DNA of 64,000 nt from Prorocentrum cordatum. Taxonomy: Eukaryota; Sar; Dinophyceae; Prorocentrales; Prorocentraceae. The stretch's first letter is position 1. Each line of letters opens with the position of its first letter. A program made the translations under genes and the position numbers. Shown here one piece after another: positions 56,198-64,000 of this stretch. The stretch lies in assembly GCA_963575745.1 (NCBI GenBank), contig CAUYUJ010010402.1:264275-328274 (forward strand). Direction: 5' to 3'. A model generated the notes under the pieces. It was not told the DNA's origin. It searched no databases and saw nothing but the letters and a program-made list of their open reading frames with translations.

Positions 56198-56353
56198 TGA
56201 GCCGCCGTGGCAAAAATTGAGCCATCTTGACAGAAATTGTGCCATAATCACAAAAATTGAGCCAGCTGAAGCTGCTACCACAAAATTGAATCAACTCGAA
56301 AAAATTGAGCCATTTTGACGGCTCAATTAAATTGCGACTCCAAGATCTCAGGG
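56198..56353 (+). repeat. Right subterminal AATTGAGCC repeats and terminal inverted repeat
   Basis: AAAATTGAGCC(A/G) occurs at about 56198, 56218, 56257 and 56300, with diverged copies AAATTGTGCCA and AAATTGAATCA, then the inverted form GGCTCAATTAAATTG at 56322, then AGATCTCAGGG (56343-56353). The same words, in mirror order, make up the left end at 34506-34567. Confidence 0.85.
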
Positions 56354-57041
56354 CTTGAAAAGAGGCGCGGTGCTTGTACAAACGGCACGCCCACCGTCGT
56401 GCCCAAGATCCGTGAATGCCGAACGACTTGTTCACCATGAAGAAGGGAGCGTGGGGCGCGCCCGCGTCGACGATTTTGTCGAAGCCGCCGCGCACCCCGG
56501 CACTGGGAATCTCCACGTAGCCGCACCAATACTTCCGCACATCACCTTGCCGGATGCACCGCTCGCAGACCTTGGCGAAGTGGTGCCGTTGGATGCACTC
56601 AGGTTCGGCCATGATGATGCATCTCACGGGGCTCCTCTGCTGCCGAACAGTAAGGCGTTCGGAACACTGCGGGCAAGTACTGCGATACGTGGTGAGATCG
56701 GAAAGCTGAGACGCGGACCCGGTAGGAGCGGTGGCGGCAGCCCAGTCTACCGACGCTGCTGGGGAGATCGCAGGTCGCGGCTCCACAGGTTGAGCGGCCA
56801 GCTGCGTCGCTTCTGGTCGCGGCGACGCCTGTGCGCGGGCTGGCGCCGACGGGGCGACTGGCGGGGCGACTGGCAGGGCGGCGTCTGGAGCCCTCGCAGG
56901 CGCGACCGACGGGGCGGCGTCTGGGCAGGCCCCCCAGAGCGGCTGAACAGGTCGCCACGACGGAGCCTCTGCAGGAGCTGGTGGATTTTCCACGGCCCCC
57001 CACAATGGACGCACTGATTGCCAAGATTCCCTTGGAGGCAT
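56354..57041 (-). CDS. KDZ-like transposase gene, part 1 (N-terminal zinc region)
   Basis: The frame from ATG 57041 begins MPPRESWQSVRPLWGAVENP and has two related phrases (SVRPLWGA, PVQPLWGA) and a long Ala/Pro-rich stretch. A Cys cluster follows: STCPQCSERLTVRQQ, MAEPECIQRHHFAKVCERCI and RKYWCGYVEIPSAG. The segment PFFMVNKSFGIHGSWARRWA CRLYKHRASFQ is conserved in relatives I know, where it continues into GEA. Here the frame runs into the insertion end after ASFQ, and GEAIIARAL is found at the other end, 21.85 kb away. Cys clusters before a DDE core fit the CxC/KDZ arrangement. The start is uncertain because the Ala/Pro part is low complexity. Confidence 0.6.
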
Positions 57042-57048
57042 GCTGGCC

Positions 57049-57410
57049 TCACTCGGCCCGGGCGAGCCGAAGTTGCGCTGGTCTACCGTGCACCAGGACC
57101 CGCGCGGAGCTCCAGCTCGCGGAGAAGTACCTCAACTGGCACCCCTCGAGCAAGGAGCGTGAGCAAGCGCACCGTCTCAGCCGGGGGTATCGGAAAGGTA
57201 TGTTGCACGTCAGGGGGAATCGGGGTCCCCAAATGAAGACACAGAAGCGTGGTCGCGCCAGCCTCCTGAGTAACCGCTCTTGGCGGGAATACTCAGACCG
57301 AAGCCGCTCCATATCTGACGAAGTCTTGAGCCGAAGCATGTTGATATTAGCAGGCGGGCGTTCCCCTTCCTCCGACCCCTCCAACTCCTGAAAATCGCCA
57401 CCCCCTCCCG
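57049..57410 (-). CDS. Candidate ORF upstream of the KDZ-like gene
   Basis: The minus frame reads NINMLRLKTSSDMERLRSEY SRQERLLRRLARPRFCVFIW and continues to a stop at 57049. The composition is balanced and it lies immediately 5' of part 1 of the transposase gene. The opposite strand also has an open frame (ELQLAEKYLNWHPSSKEREQ), so the strand is not certain. Confidence 0.25.
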
Positions 57411-57449
57411 CAGGCCCAGGAACAGCAGTAAGGGTACGAGTAGGAACGA

Positions 57450-57521
57450 GAGGGGGAGGAGGAGGAGGAGGAGGAGGAGGAGGAGGAGGAGGAGGAGGAG
57501 GAGGAGGAGGAGGAGGAGGAG

Positions 57522-57590
<69 letters not shown>
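57450..57590. repeat. (GGA)n joined to (AGC)n
   Basis: GGA run at 57450-57522 changes directly into about 22 AGC triplets at 57523-57590. A GTAGGAACGAGAGG phrase flanks both sides (57440 and 57601). Confidence 0.95.
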
Positions 57591-57593
<3 letters not shown>

Positions 57594-57844
57594 GGGTGCG
57601 AGTAGGAACGAGAGGAAGAGGAATTGGAAGAGGAGGAGGTGGACGAGGGGAGAAAAGCATGTTTTTTGTTGGCAAACATGTCAGTTGAAATACATCAAGG
57701 TGTTTGGAGCGCGGGTTGGAAAGTTGTGCCCCCAGGGGCTTGGTACCGAAAAGCGGGCTCGAAGGACAAAAAGATTTTGTCATTCGAGCCCACTTTTACT
57801 TGGGGCACGGCGGATCACCCGATAAAATGGCAGTGGGCCAACTG

Positions 57845-58195
57845 GAGGAGGAGGAGGAGGAGGAGGAGGAGGAGGAGGAGGAGGAGGAGGAGGAGGAGGA
57901 GGAGGAGGAGGAGGAGCGGAGGAGGAGGAGAGGGAGGAGGAGGAGGGAGGAGGAGGAGGAGGAGGAGGAGGGAGGCGGAGGCGGAGGAGGACGCGGCGGA
58001 GGAGGAGGAGGAACAGGAGGAGGCTGATGAGGAGTGGGGTGGAGGGGGGAGGGAAGAGGGGCAGGATGAGGAGGAGGAGGAGGAGGATGACGAGGATGGG
58101 GAGGAGGGAGGGGACGGGGGAGGGAGGAGGAGGAGGAGGAGGAGGAGGAAGAGGGGGGAGGAGGACGAGGACGAGGGGGACGAGGATGATGAAGG
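57845..58195. repeat. (GGA)n microsatellite cluster
   Basis: Over 300 bp of GGA with GGCGGAGGACGCGG interruptions. Confidence 0.9.
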
Positions 58196-58207
58196 CCAGG
58201 GGGGGGA

Positions 58208-58288
58208 GCGATGGGAATACACCTGAAGCAAGCGGGGCGGGGGCGCGACGCGGCCCCGCCCCGCTTGCTTCAGATGCATTCCCATCGC
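58208..58288. repeat. Long imperfect hairpin
   Basis: GCGATGGGAATACACCTGAA GCAAGCGGGGCGGG pairs with CCCGCCCCGCTTGCTTCAGA TGCATTCCCATCGC, a 34-bp stem with one mismatched patch (ACACC against GCATT) and a 13-nt loop. Confidence 0.9.
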
Positions 58289-58309
58289 TTCAGATGCATT
58301 CAGCGGGGC

Positions 58310-58480
58310 GATGGCCGAAAGAGCGCCCCTAAAGCTCCCAAGAGCGCTCCAAGAGGACCCGAAGAGGCGCCCAGACGGCCCCAAGAAGCCTCCAAAAGGC
58401 TCCCAAGAGACCTCCAAGAGGCCCCCAAGAGGCGTCAGGAGGATCACCGAAGCACCCAAGATGCCCCCCAGACCCCAGAC
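58310..58480. repeat. CCAAGAnGGCCC-type array
   Basis: The same degenerate array as in the composite repeats, here without head or tail. Confidence 0.6.
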
Positions 58481-58584
58481 GCTCCAGACATCCGCGGAGG
58501 CTATTATGTCTGTCCGTTTTCCTCCTCCTCCTCCTCCTCCTCCTTCACCCACATCTTCGTCTGGATCTCCCCCGTGCCCGGCCG

Positions 58585-58920
58585 GAAGCCTGGGTGCCCG
58601 GGTGCCAGGGTGTGTGTCTGGGTGTCCGGGTGTCCGGGTGCCCGGGTGCCCGGACGCCCGGGTGGGTGTCGGGGCGTCCGGGTGCCCGGGTGCCTGGGTG
58701 CCGCCTGGGTGTCCGGGTGCCCGGGCGTCCGGGTGTTCGCGCGTCCGGGCGTCCGGGTGCCCGGGCGTCCGAGCGTCAGGGTGCCCGGGCGTCCGGGTGC
58801 CCGGGTGTCTGGGTGTCCCGGTGTCCGGGTGTCCGGGTGTCCGGGTGTCCGGGTGTCCGGGTGTCCGGGCGTCCGGGCGTCCAGGCGTCCGGGCGTCCGG
58901 GCGCCCGGGTGCCCAGACTC
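58585..58920. repeat. GTGTCCGGGT / GCGTCCGGGC minisatellite
   Basis: About 36 units of 9 bp, variants of G(C/T)GTCCGGG and GTGCCCGGG. Gly-Cys-Pro or Thr-Arg-Thr-Pro frames follow from the unit length. Confidence 0.9.
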
Positions 58921-59214
58921 TCGGGATCGCCAAAATATTGAAGATCATCATAATTTTAAAGATACTTTAAAATATTGAAGATTTGCCTCATTCCCAAACG
59001 CACGCACGCGTACATGCGCGCATCGCGGGTGCATATGCGCGGGCACGCGCATGTCGACGAAGATCGCGACTAGACATCGGCATCCCCAAACAGCACCTGT
59101 TTCAGATGATTAACCCCCTCCCCTCACGTCCCCGAGCGAGAGACCCGAGCTAGCGTTCAAAACTCGACCGAGGGGCTAATCCGTGGCCTTCGAAGGCCCC
59201 CCTCCCGAAGGCCA

Positions 59215-59378
59215 AGAAACGTCGTCCGTCGTCGTCGCCGTCGTCGTCGTCATCGTCGTCGTCCGTCGTCCGTCGTCGTCGTCGTCGGTAGTCGCCGTCG
59301 GTCGTCGTCGATCGGCGTCGTCGGCGGTCGGCGTCGGCGGTCGGCGGTCGCCGTCGGTCGGCGTCGTCGGCAATCACT
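59215..59378. repeat. GTCGTCGTC / GGTCGGCGTC microsatellite
   Basis: GTC triplets with GTCGGCGGTCGGC variants. Confidence 0.9.
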
Positions 59379-59499
59379 GGGCCGCGGCGTGCACTTGCGC
59401 ATGCGGCGGTGCATCTGGTAACCGTTTGGTCCAGACCTCCCGCAAAATAGGATATTAAGTTTTCTTGAGACACCTCTGAGGTAGCCTTGCAGAATAAAA

Positions 59500-60180
59500 C
59501 AATTTATTATTCACGCTTCGCGTATCCCCACCAGCCCATCCCAAAGCAGCCGCCAGGCGAGTTGCCTTGATGAGGGAAGTGTAACAACAATCAATCCAAA
59601 AGTGAACTACATCCGTCTTGGAGGCCCTTCGGGGCCGTCTCGGGCCGTCTTGGGCCATCCTGAGACTATCTTGGGCCGTCTTGGGTGCATCGTGGGCCGT
59701 CTTGGAGACATCTTGGGGCCATCCTGGGCCTTCTTGGGGCCATCTTGGCCGTGTTGGAAGCCATCTTGGGCGTCTTGGCAGCCACTTGAGCCGTCAGTGG
59801 GTTTTCTTCGGGCCGTCTTGGGGGCTTCTGGACCGCCCTGGGGCCATCTTGGGGCCTCGTGGGGCGGTCTTGGGGCGTTCTTGTGGGCATCCTGGGAGCT
59901 CTGGAGGGCCTCTTGGGGCCATCTTGGAGGCGGTCGGCGAAAAGAGGAAGCGTCCCGATCGGCGTCCCCCTTCGGAGGCCACAATCCTTGTGAGAGGTCA
60001 CAGAAAAACGCCCTCGCATGGTCCGAAAAGGGCCCCCAACCGATCGCGGCACCACCTGTCCAGATCCAAGGGATAGGGGGAGGGCCCCCCCCCCGAAAGG
60101 GAAGAGGGGTTGTTGGAAGAGGGAAGAGGGATCTCGTTAGACCACCTGTCGCCCAAAAGGTTCCTGGGATTACCATGTTG
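59500..60180 (-). repeat. Composite interspersed repeat, copy R5 (inverted)
   Basis: Reverse order: short tail (CGCTTCGCGTATCCCCACCA) at 59510-59540, CCAAGAnGGC array (here TTGGGCCGTCTTGGG) at 59610-59940 and head at 59950-60180 (CCACCTGTCCAGATCCAAGG ... AGGGATCTCGTTAGACC). The microsatellite section is missing. Confidence 0.55.
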
Positions 60181-60198
60181 TGCACATGCCATGACCCA

Positions 60199-60220
60199 TC
60201 CGTAGCCGCTTTGGCCCCAA
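60199..60220 (+). other. Possible diverged spliced-leader relic
   Basis: TCCGTAGCCGCTTTGGCCCC AA matches the 22-nt DinoSL at about 17 positions, with TCCGTAGCC and TTTGGC intact. It lies 29 bp before the ATG of the following ORF. The resemblance could be chance. Confidence 0.35.
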
Positions 60221-60249
60221 ACAATCCGATACCGAAATTGTCATTCATA

Positions 60250-61306
60250 ATGCCACCAAAGCGGACGCCAAATGACAGATTTGACCCTGAAAAAATGAAA
60301 GCACTCCTCGCCCCGTTCGCCAAGACCAAATCAGAGTCCCTGGGCTGGGACTGGGAATTCTCATCCTACGACAAACGAAGGCGAGCTCAAGGACCTGACC
60401 GAGACGGCTTAGAATTCTATTTCGACATATTGAAAGTTGTGTTGTCGTTCGCACCGTTGGGCTTTCCTGCGCTGTCTTTGCTACGTGTAGTCTGGATGGC
60501 CCTACAGTGCAAATATGGTATCATGAGCAAGGCCGCGCAAAAAGCTTATGGCGACAATATTGATAAATGGGCTTTCGATTCGTGCGACCGTTTGCGGGTG
60601 ATTTGCAAACACATCGTGGATTTGAAAAAGTCAGGCACAATGTCCTTGTCAGGAAAATAGGTATGATTGGCACATACGATGGCTCCGTCGGCGCAGACGA
60701 AATCCCTTCAGCCAGCGCGGGCTCTGCAAGTCGTAAGAAAAAATCGCCAAGATAGCGAGTGACCCAAGCAGCCAGAGCTCGGTTATCTTCTGCAGTGCCG
60801 ACTGCCGATGCGACGAATGCAAGTTGAAAAAAGGATTGGACACAGTTGATTTGCTCAGCAACGCCCCCTCAGAGCACTCCTCGACATCCAGAGCAGCTTT
60901 AAGGAACACTCAGCACGTTGATCCTCGTCGCGGTGGACACAAAGCACAAGTGAAAGCAGCTCGGGATAAACACGACGAAGGCGAACAACCGACAGCAGCT
61001 CCAGAAGAAACAGCGGCACCAATTCGGAAGCTTCCAATGAGGCCTGCAGTTCGTGGAAAACCAGCGGCGGCCATTGTCGCCAGCGACGGCCCGTTGAAGG
61101 TGCAGATCATGAGGAGGAGAAACCCACCGCACAAGGCGGAAACATACATAATGATCAATGGGCGCTTTTTCATTACATGCAAGGCAAAGACATCCACAAA
61201 TCATGAGGAGATAATCGAAACGATCAAGAAGGAGTTGGAGAGCGGAACGCTCAAGATTGAGAAAAAATCAGCCGCCGATCGCATGGCGACGTTGGTGCGC
61301 AGTTAG
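60250..61306 (+). pseudogene. Unrecognised dinoflagellate family protein, frame-broken
   Basis: From ATG 60250: MPPKRTPNDRFDPEKMKALL, WDWEFSSYDKRRRAQGPDRD, FYFDILKVVLSFAPLGFPAL SLLRVVWMALQCKYG (hydrophobic helix), DRLRVICKHIVDLKKSGTMS and a stop at 60660. A shifted frame continues IGMIGTYDGSVGADEIPSAS to 60755, and a third block (60824-61306) has KVQIMRRRNPPHKAETYIMI NGRFF and EEIIETIKKELESGTLKIEK. Basic ends and a helical middle fit a multi-copy dinoflagellate family of unknown function. The first break is at GGAAAATAGG (60653-60662). The three blocks may alternatively be separate exons. Confidence 0.45.
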
Positions 61307-61386
61307 TATGGACTGCGCAGTGCACGCGCGGCGGGAGCGACAAAATGTATATGTCCAATCGCTCGCCCCCTCATCCATGCATCTTG

Positions 61387-61500
61387 GTCTAGTCGCGATC
61401 TTCATCGACAGGGCCTGTCGGGTCTAGTCGTGATCTTCGTCGACAGGGCCTCGCATTTTGCCTGTCGTGGTCTAGTCGCGCTCTTTGCCGACAGGGCGGC
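61387..61500 (+). repeat. ~50-bp tandem repeat (GTCTAGTCG(C/T)G...GACAGGGC), three units
   Basis: GGTCTAGTCGCGATCTTCAT CGACAGGGCC at 61387, 61431 and 61470 with changes. Confidence 0.8.
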
Positions 61501-61625
61501 GACGCGCAGAATGCAAATTTGATATGTGTTGAGGTTCTGGCGCATTTGTGGCTCAAGCGTGCGCTGCAGCACATGCACAGCAATGGTCAAGTGGCCTTCG
61601 CTTGTAGGAGGCGCTCGCATCTACC

Positions 61626-62022
61626 ATGGGGCGAGCTCGTCTTCTGGAAATCCAGCTACAGATCCCAAAGGAGCAGTGCAAGGACGAGCTGGCCAAATGG
61701 AGTCAGCCGATCAGCAGGTCGAGAAGCAGCGCGAGGACAAGCTGACTGATGCTGTGGACACCCAGGCAGACACCGACGAAACCTCGAACGTAGATGCCGA
61801 GGAGGCCAAGAAGCCCAACACCAACAAAAAGAGAGAAAAAGGAAAGGAGGCTGCAAGAGAATTGCAGAGCGCATCAAACGTCTTAAGGACGACCCTGAAC
61901 AAGCCGCACAGGTGTGGCTCGACAGGTACATGAGACGTGGCGGCCAAGCGAGGAGGAAAAAAAGCAAAGAAGAAAAGGCGGAATGGCGCTCAATTCTCGA
62001 TAACCTACCGTCGAGTTGGTAG
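61626..62022 (+). pseudogene. Small basic/coiled-coil ORF, frame-broken, unrecognised
   Basis: Reads MGRARLLEIQLQIPKEQCKD ELAKWSQ, then in a second frame QQVEKQREDKLTDAVDTQAD and EEAKKPNTNKKREKG, and in a third IAERIKRLKDDPEQAAQVWL DRYMRRGGQARRKKS with a stop after NLPSSW at 62022. The strongly charged helical character is shared by all parts. Breaks fall near 61710 and at the A-run near 61830. Confidence 0.4.
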
Positions 62023-62055
62023 ATGAGGGTCTAGAGCTCGTTGAACCGCAGCGCC

Positions 62056-62165
62056 TGGCAAAAAAAAAAGAAACAAAAAAAAAAAATCGCCATCGTCATC
62101 GCCATGCCACCATCTTCATAGCCACCGCCCTGCCAGAAAAAAAAACGCCCACGGTTTTTGGTTAT
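62056..62165 (+). repeat. ~105-bp dispersed repeat, copy 1
   Basis: GCGCCTGGCAAAA, A-rich tract, CATCGTCATCGCCATGCCAC CATCTTCATAGCCACCGCCC TGCCAGAAA, A-run, CGCCCACGG. A second copy is at 63890-64000, each downstream of a group of small ORFs, so it may mark the end of a duplicated unit. Confidence 0.75.
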
Positions 62166-62443
62166 AATCGATTTGAACAAAAACTCCTCCACCCCCCACT
62201 CCTCTGGAGATATCCCTTCTCAGGGCCCTTCGGGAGGGGTGTCTGATCAATGAAAAACACGCAAGTCTAGTTTGTTGCACTGCCTTGGTCTCGTCGAGTT
62301 TCGCCCCATACGGGGCGGGGCTTGACAGGGCCAGCATGCTGCAGACGGGGCGCGCGTCTCAATTGCGAGTCCTGGCTCGACATGCGTTACAGCCCATGGC
62401 AGTTTGAGGCTCCAGGATTGTTGAAGGGGTGCTGCAATCCGCG

Positions 62444-63682
62444 ATGGCGCCGAAAAGGGCAGTGAAAGCAGTGAAACAGGAGAAGCAGGTGTGCGTGGAT
62501 GCTGCCGCGCAGGACAAGAAAAGGCAGAACGATTTCGCGTACAAGCTGATGAAGGCACCACATCGCACCAAGGAGTTCTACGACAAAGGCCTGAAGCACC
62601 TCAAGGCGTCAAAGTCTGCGGAGAAGGAAGAGTTCATTCGACAGACTCTCGCTACGGTGGACTCGCGCTGGTCCGTGTTCAAGTAAAACAAGGAAAGATA
62701 CTGACTAGGCCCCGCGAGGACCTCGACCACGATGACCCGACGACAAAGGAGCTCCCTGAGGAAGAGCAGCTGCAGTACAAGGTCGTTGAGATAAAGAGCG
62801 TGACGGAAGTTGGCACAGTGAATGAGGCGCGTCGCAGCACCAAGGGATCAGGCGGCGAGGGGCCACCGCCACCGGAGGAGGAGGAGCAGCCGACCGAGGA
62901 CAAGGCCAAGATCTCCAAGATCAAGAAGCAGCACAACGCGTACAGTCCTGTGACAGTCGACTTCAAGATGAAGCTGGCGAAGTTCTCGGATAACAGGTCC
63001 CTGGATAAGCATGGCAAGCCTCGGCCTCAGGACAAACGCCCCATAACCAAATAGTTACTCATGTCGTGCTGGCTGCTCAGGCTGCTGGCGCAAAGGCAAC
63101 TGCGCGCGTTCTTTCTCCCAACATCAAGCTGGCCAGATGCGTTTCAGAGATGTTCAAAGATTTTCAGAGATTTTCAGAAATTTTCAGAAATTTTACAGAA
63201 CAACACAATAAGAAAAAAGTCTGAAGATATCTGAAAATCTCTGAAAATGTCTGAATGCTTTTTTTGTTCGTGTGAACTGGTATGTAAACCTTGATAACAT
63301 GAGTTGCACATTTGAGTTGAATTGCATTCGATGCGCCACATCCCTCACACGACTATTTGTGCATGTGGGCGTTTGTCCGACGAGGCTGCGGCATGTCATG
63401 CCCAATCCTCGCAGGCACGTTGAGCAGTTCTACGCGGAGGCAAACGCAAGCTTCAAGGCCGCGAAGAAGAATGATTCCAAGATCATCAAATTCTTGGAGA
63501 AAGTATCGCACGGCGACGCGATCCCAACAGAGGAGGTCGAGAACGCCGCAGCGCTTGCAGATGAGCTGAAGGACGACGTGGCCACGGTCAGGGATTACCT
63601 GTCTATGATGGCCACGATCGCAACGAGGTTGACCAAGAAGAGGGAGCGGTCTGCCGCCGCGGACACCGACGGGGAGGCCTGA
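62444..63682 (+). pseudogene. Unrecognised basic protein gene, frame-broken or multi-exon
   Basis: Block 1 from ATG 62444: MAPKRAVKAVKQEKQVCVDA, DFAYKLMKAPHRTKEFYDKG, ending DSRWSVFK at 62686. Block 2 in another frame to 63054: ILTRPREDLDHDDPTTKELP, YKVVEIKSVTEVGTVNEARR, KISKIKKQHNAYSPVTVDFK, KPRPQDK. A further shifted stretch, VTHVVLAAQAAGAKATARVL SPNIKLARCVSEM, runs to about 63130. Block 3 (ATG 63398-63682): HVEQFYAEANASFKAAKKND and ELKDDVATVRDYLSMMATIA. An inverted repeat at 63130-63262 separates the last two. Whether these are exons or a decayed single frame is not decided. Function unknown. Confidence 0.45.
63130..63262. repeat. Inverted repeat of TTTTCAGA(G/A)A words
   Basis: TTCAGAGATGTTCAAAGATTTTCAG-type words (63140-63195) face CTGAAAATCTCTGAAAATGT (63228-63258) and can pair into a long AT-rich hairpin. 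Confidence 0.75.
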
Positions 63683-63814
63683 GACGCGAGCTTCTGGGCT
63701 GCCTGGCCTTGCGGGGAGCACGGCCGTCATGCAATTTCTGTCGGGCATGGGCTGTGCGAGGATGTGGGCCTCGTGCTGCCAACTCGGAAAAGAAAAAACA
63801 AAAACACCGCGTGG

Positions 63815-63870
63815 AGGGGGGAGGGAAGGGGGGGGGGAGGGAGGGAGGGAGGAGGAGGAATAGGATGAAA
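63815..63870. repeat. G-rich/(GGA) tract
   Basis: GGGGGGAGGGAAGGGGGGGG followed by GGAGGGAGGGAGGGAGGAGG. Confidence 0.8.
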
Positions 63871-63889
63871 AGATGAGTCAAGGAGGAAT

Positions 63890-64000
63890 AGCGCCTGGCA
63901 AAACAAAAGAAAACAAACATCATCATCATATTCATCGCCATGCCGCCATCTCCATAGCCACCGCCCTGCCAGAAACAAAAGCGCCACCGATGTTTGTTTC
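63890..64000 (+). repeat. ~105-bp dispersed repeat, copy 2
   Basis: GCGCCTGGCAAAACAAAAGA, CATCATCATCATATTCATCG CCATGCCGCCATCTCCATAG CCACCGCCCTGCCAGAAAC. It matches 62056-62165 at most positions outside the A-runs. The window ends within or just after it. Confidence 0.75.

Noticed and set aside
56198-56340. Spliced-leader copies suggested by GCCATTTTGACGGCTCAA
   Set aside because: Matches DinoSL only in short pieces; the words belong to the AATTGAGCC subterminal repeat of the insertion.

Overview
The window looks like nuclear DNA of a dinoflagellate (a core, probably photosynthetic type; genus not determinable). The grounds are a nearly perfect copy of the dinoflagellate spliced leader at 12928-12949, reverse-transcriptase/RNase H retroelement genes of the dinoflagellate LINE style, multi-copy transposase-like and DUF3987-like families that I know from dinoflagellate gene sets, splice-site candidates of the GC-AG, GA-AG and GT-AG kinds, and very high GC content with extreme microsatellite load. 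Almost no conventional cellular gene is identifiable; most recognisable protein-coding sequence belongs to mobile elements or unnamed dinoflagellate families.

Layout. 1-5 kb: microsatellites, a 9-bp minisatellite, a 53-bp-repeat element and a composite repeat. 3.9-5.9 kb: two candidate exons (minus). 6.5-12.95 kb: a LINE retrotransposon on the minus strand, flanked on both sides by (TCC)n and starting at a spliced-leader relic. 13-16.3 kb and 20.6-21.8 kb: composite repeats and hairpin-bearing tandem repeats. 17.2-20.1 kb: a DUF3987-like gene (minus) with several frame breaks. 22.3-57.0 kb: one KDZ-like transposase gene on the minus strand that appears to be split into three pieces by two giant insertions. 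One insertion is 10.1 kb (22878-32979) with about 40-bp inverted ends and filled with repeats. The other is 21.85 kb (34506-56353) with CCCTGAGATCT ends, an AG (CT on the plus strand) target duplication and its own gene content: a second transposase gene of about 2 kb, two sets of small unrecognised exons on the minus strand, and several 120-170 bp elements with the same CCCTGAGATC ends. 57-64 kb: microsatellites, another composite repeat and a plus-strand group of small basic, frame-broken ORFs.

How the parts fit. Both giant insertions leave the host transposase reading frame joinable: by exact excision, and also by splicing with dinoflagellate-type donors (GC or GA) and an AG acceptor close to the element end. 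The same holds for a 171-bp CCCTGAGATC element in the second transposase gene. This suggests introner-like DNA transposons whose ends supply splice sites, ranging from about 0.12 kb to over 20 kb and able to carry whole genes; that is the most interesting proposal here and needs transcript evidence. Frame breaks in nearly every long coding region fall in or beside short homopolymer runs, so uncorrected long-read error and true pseudogene decay cannot be separated from this sequence alone.
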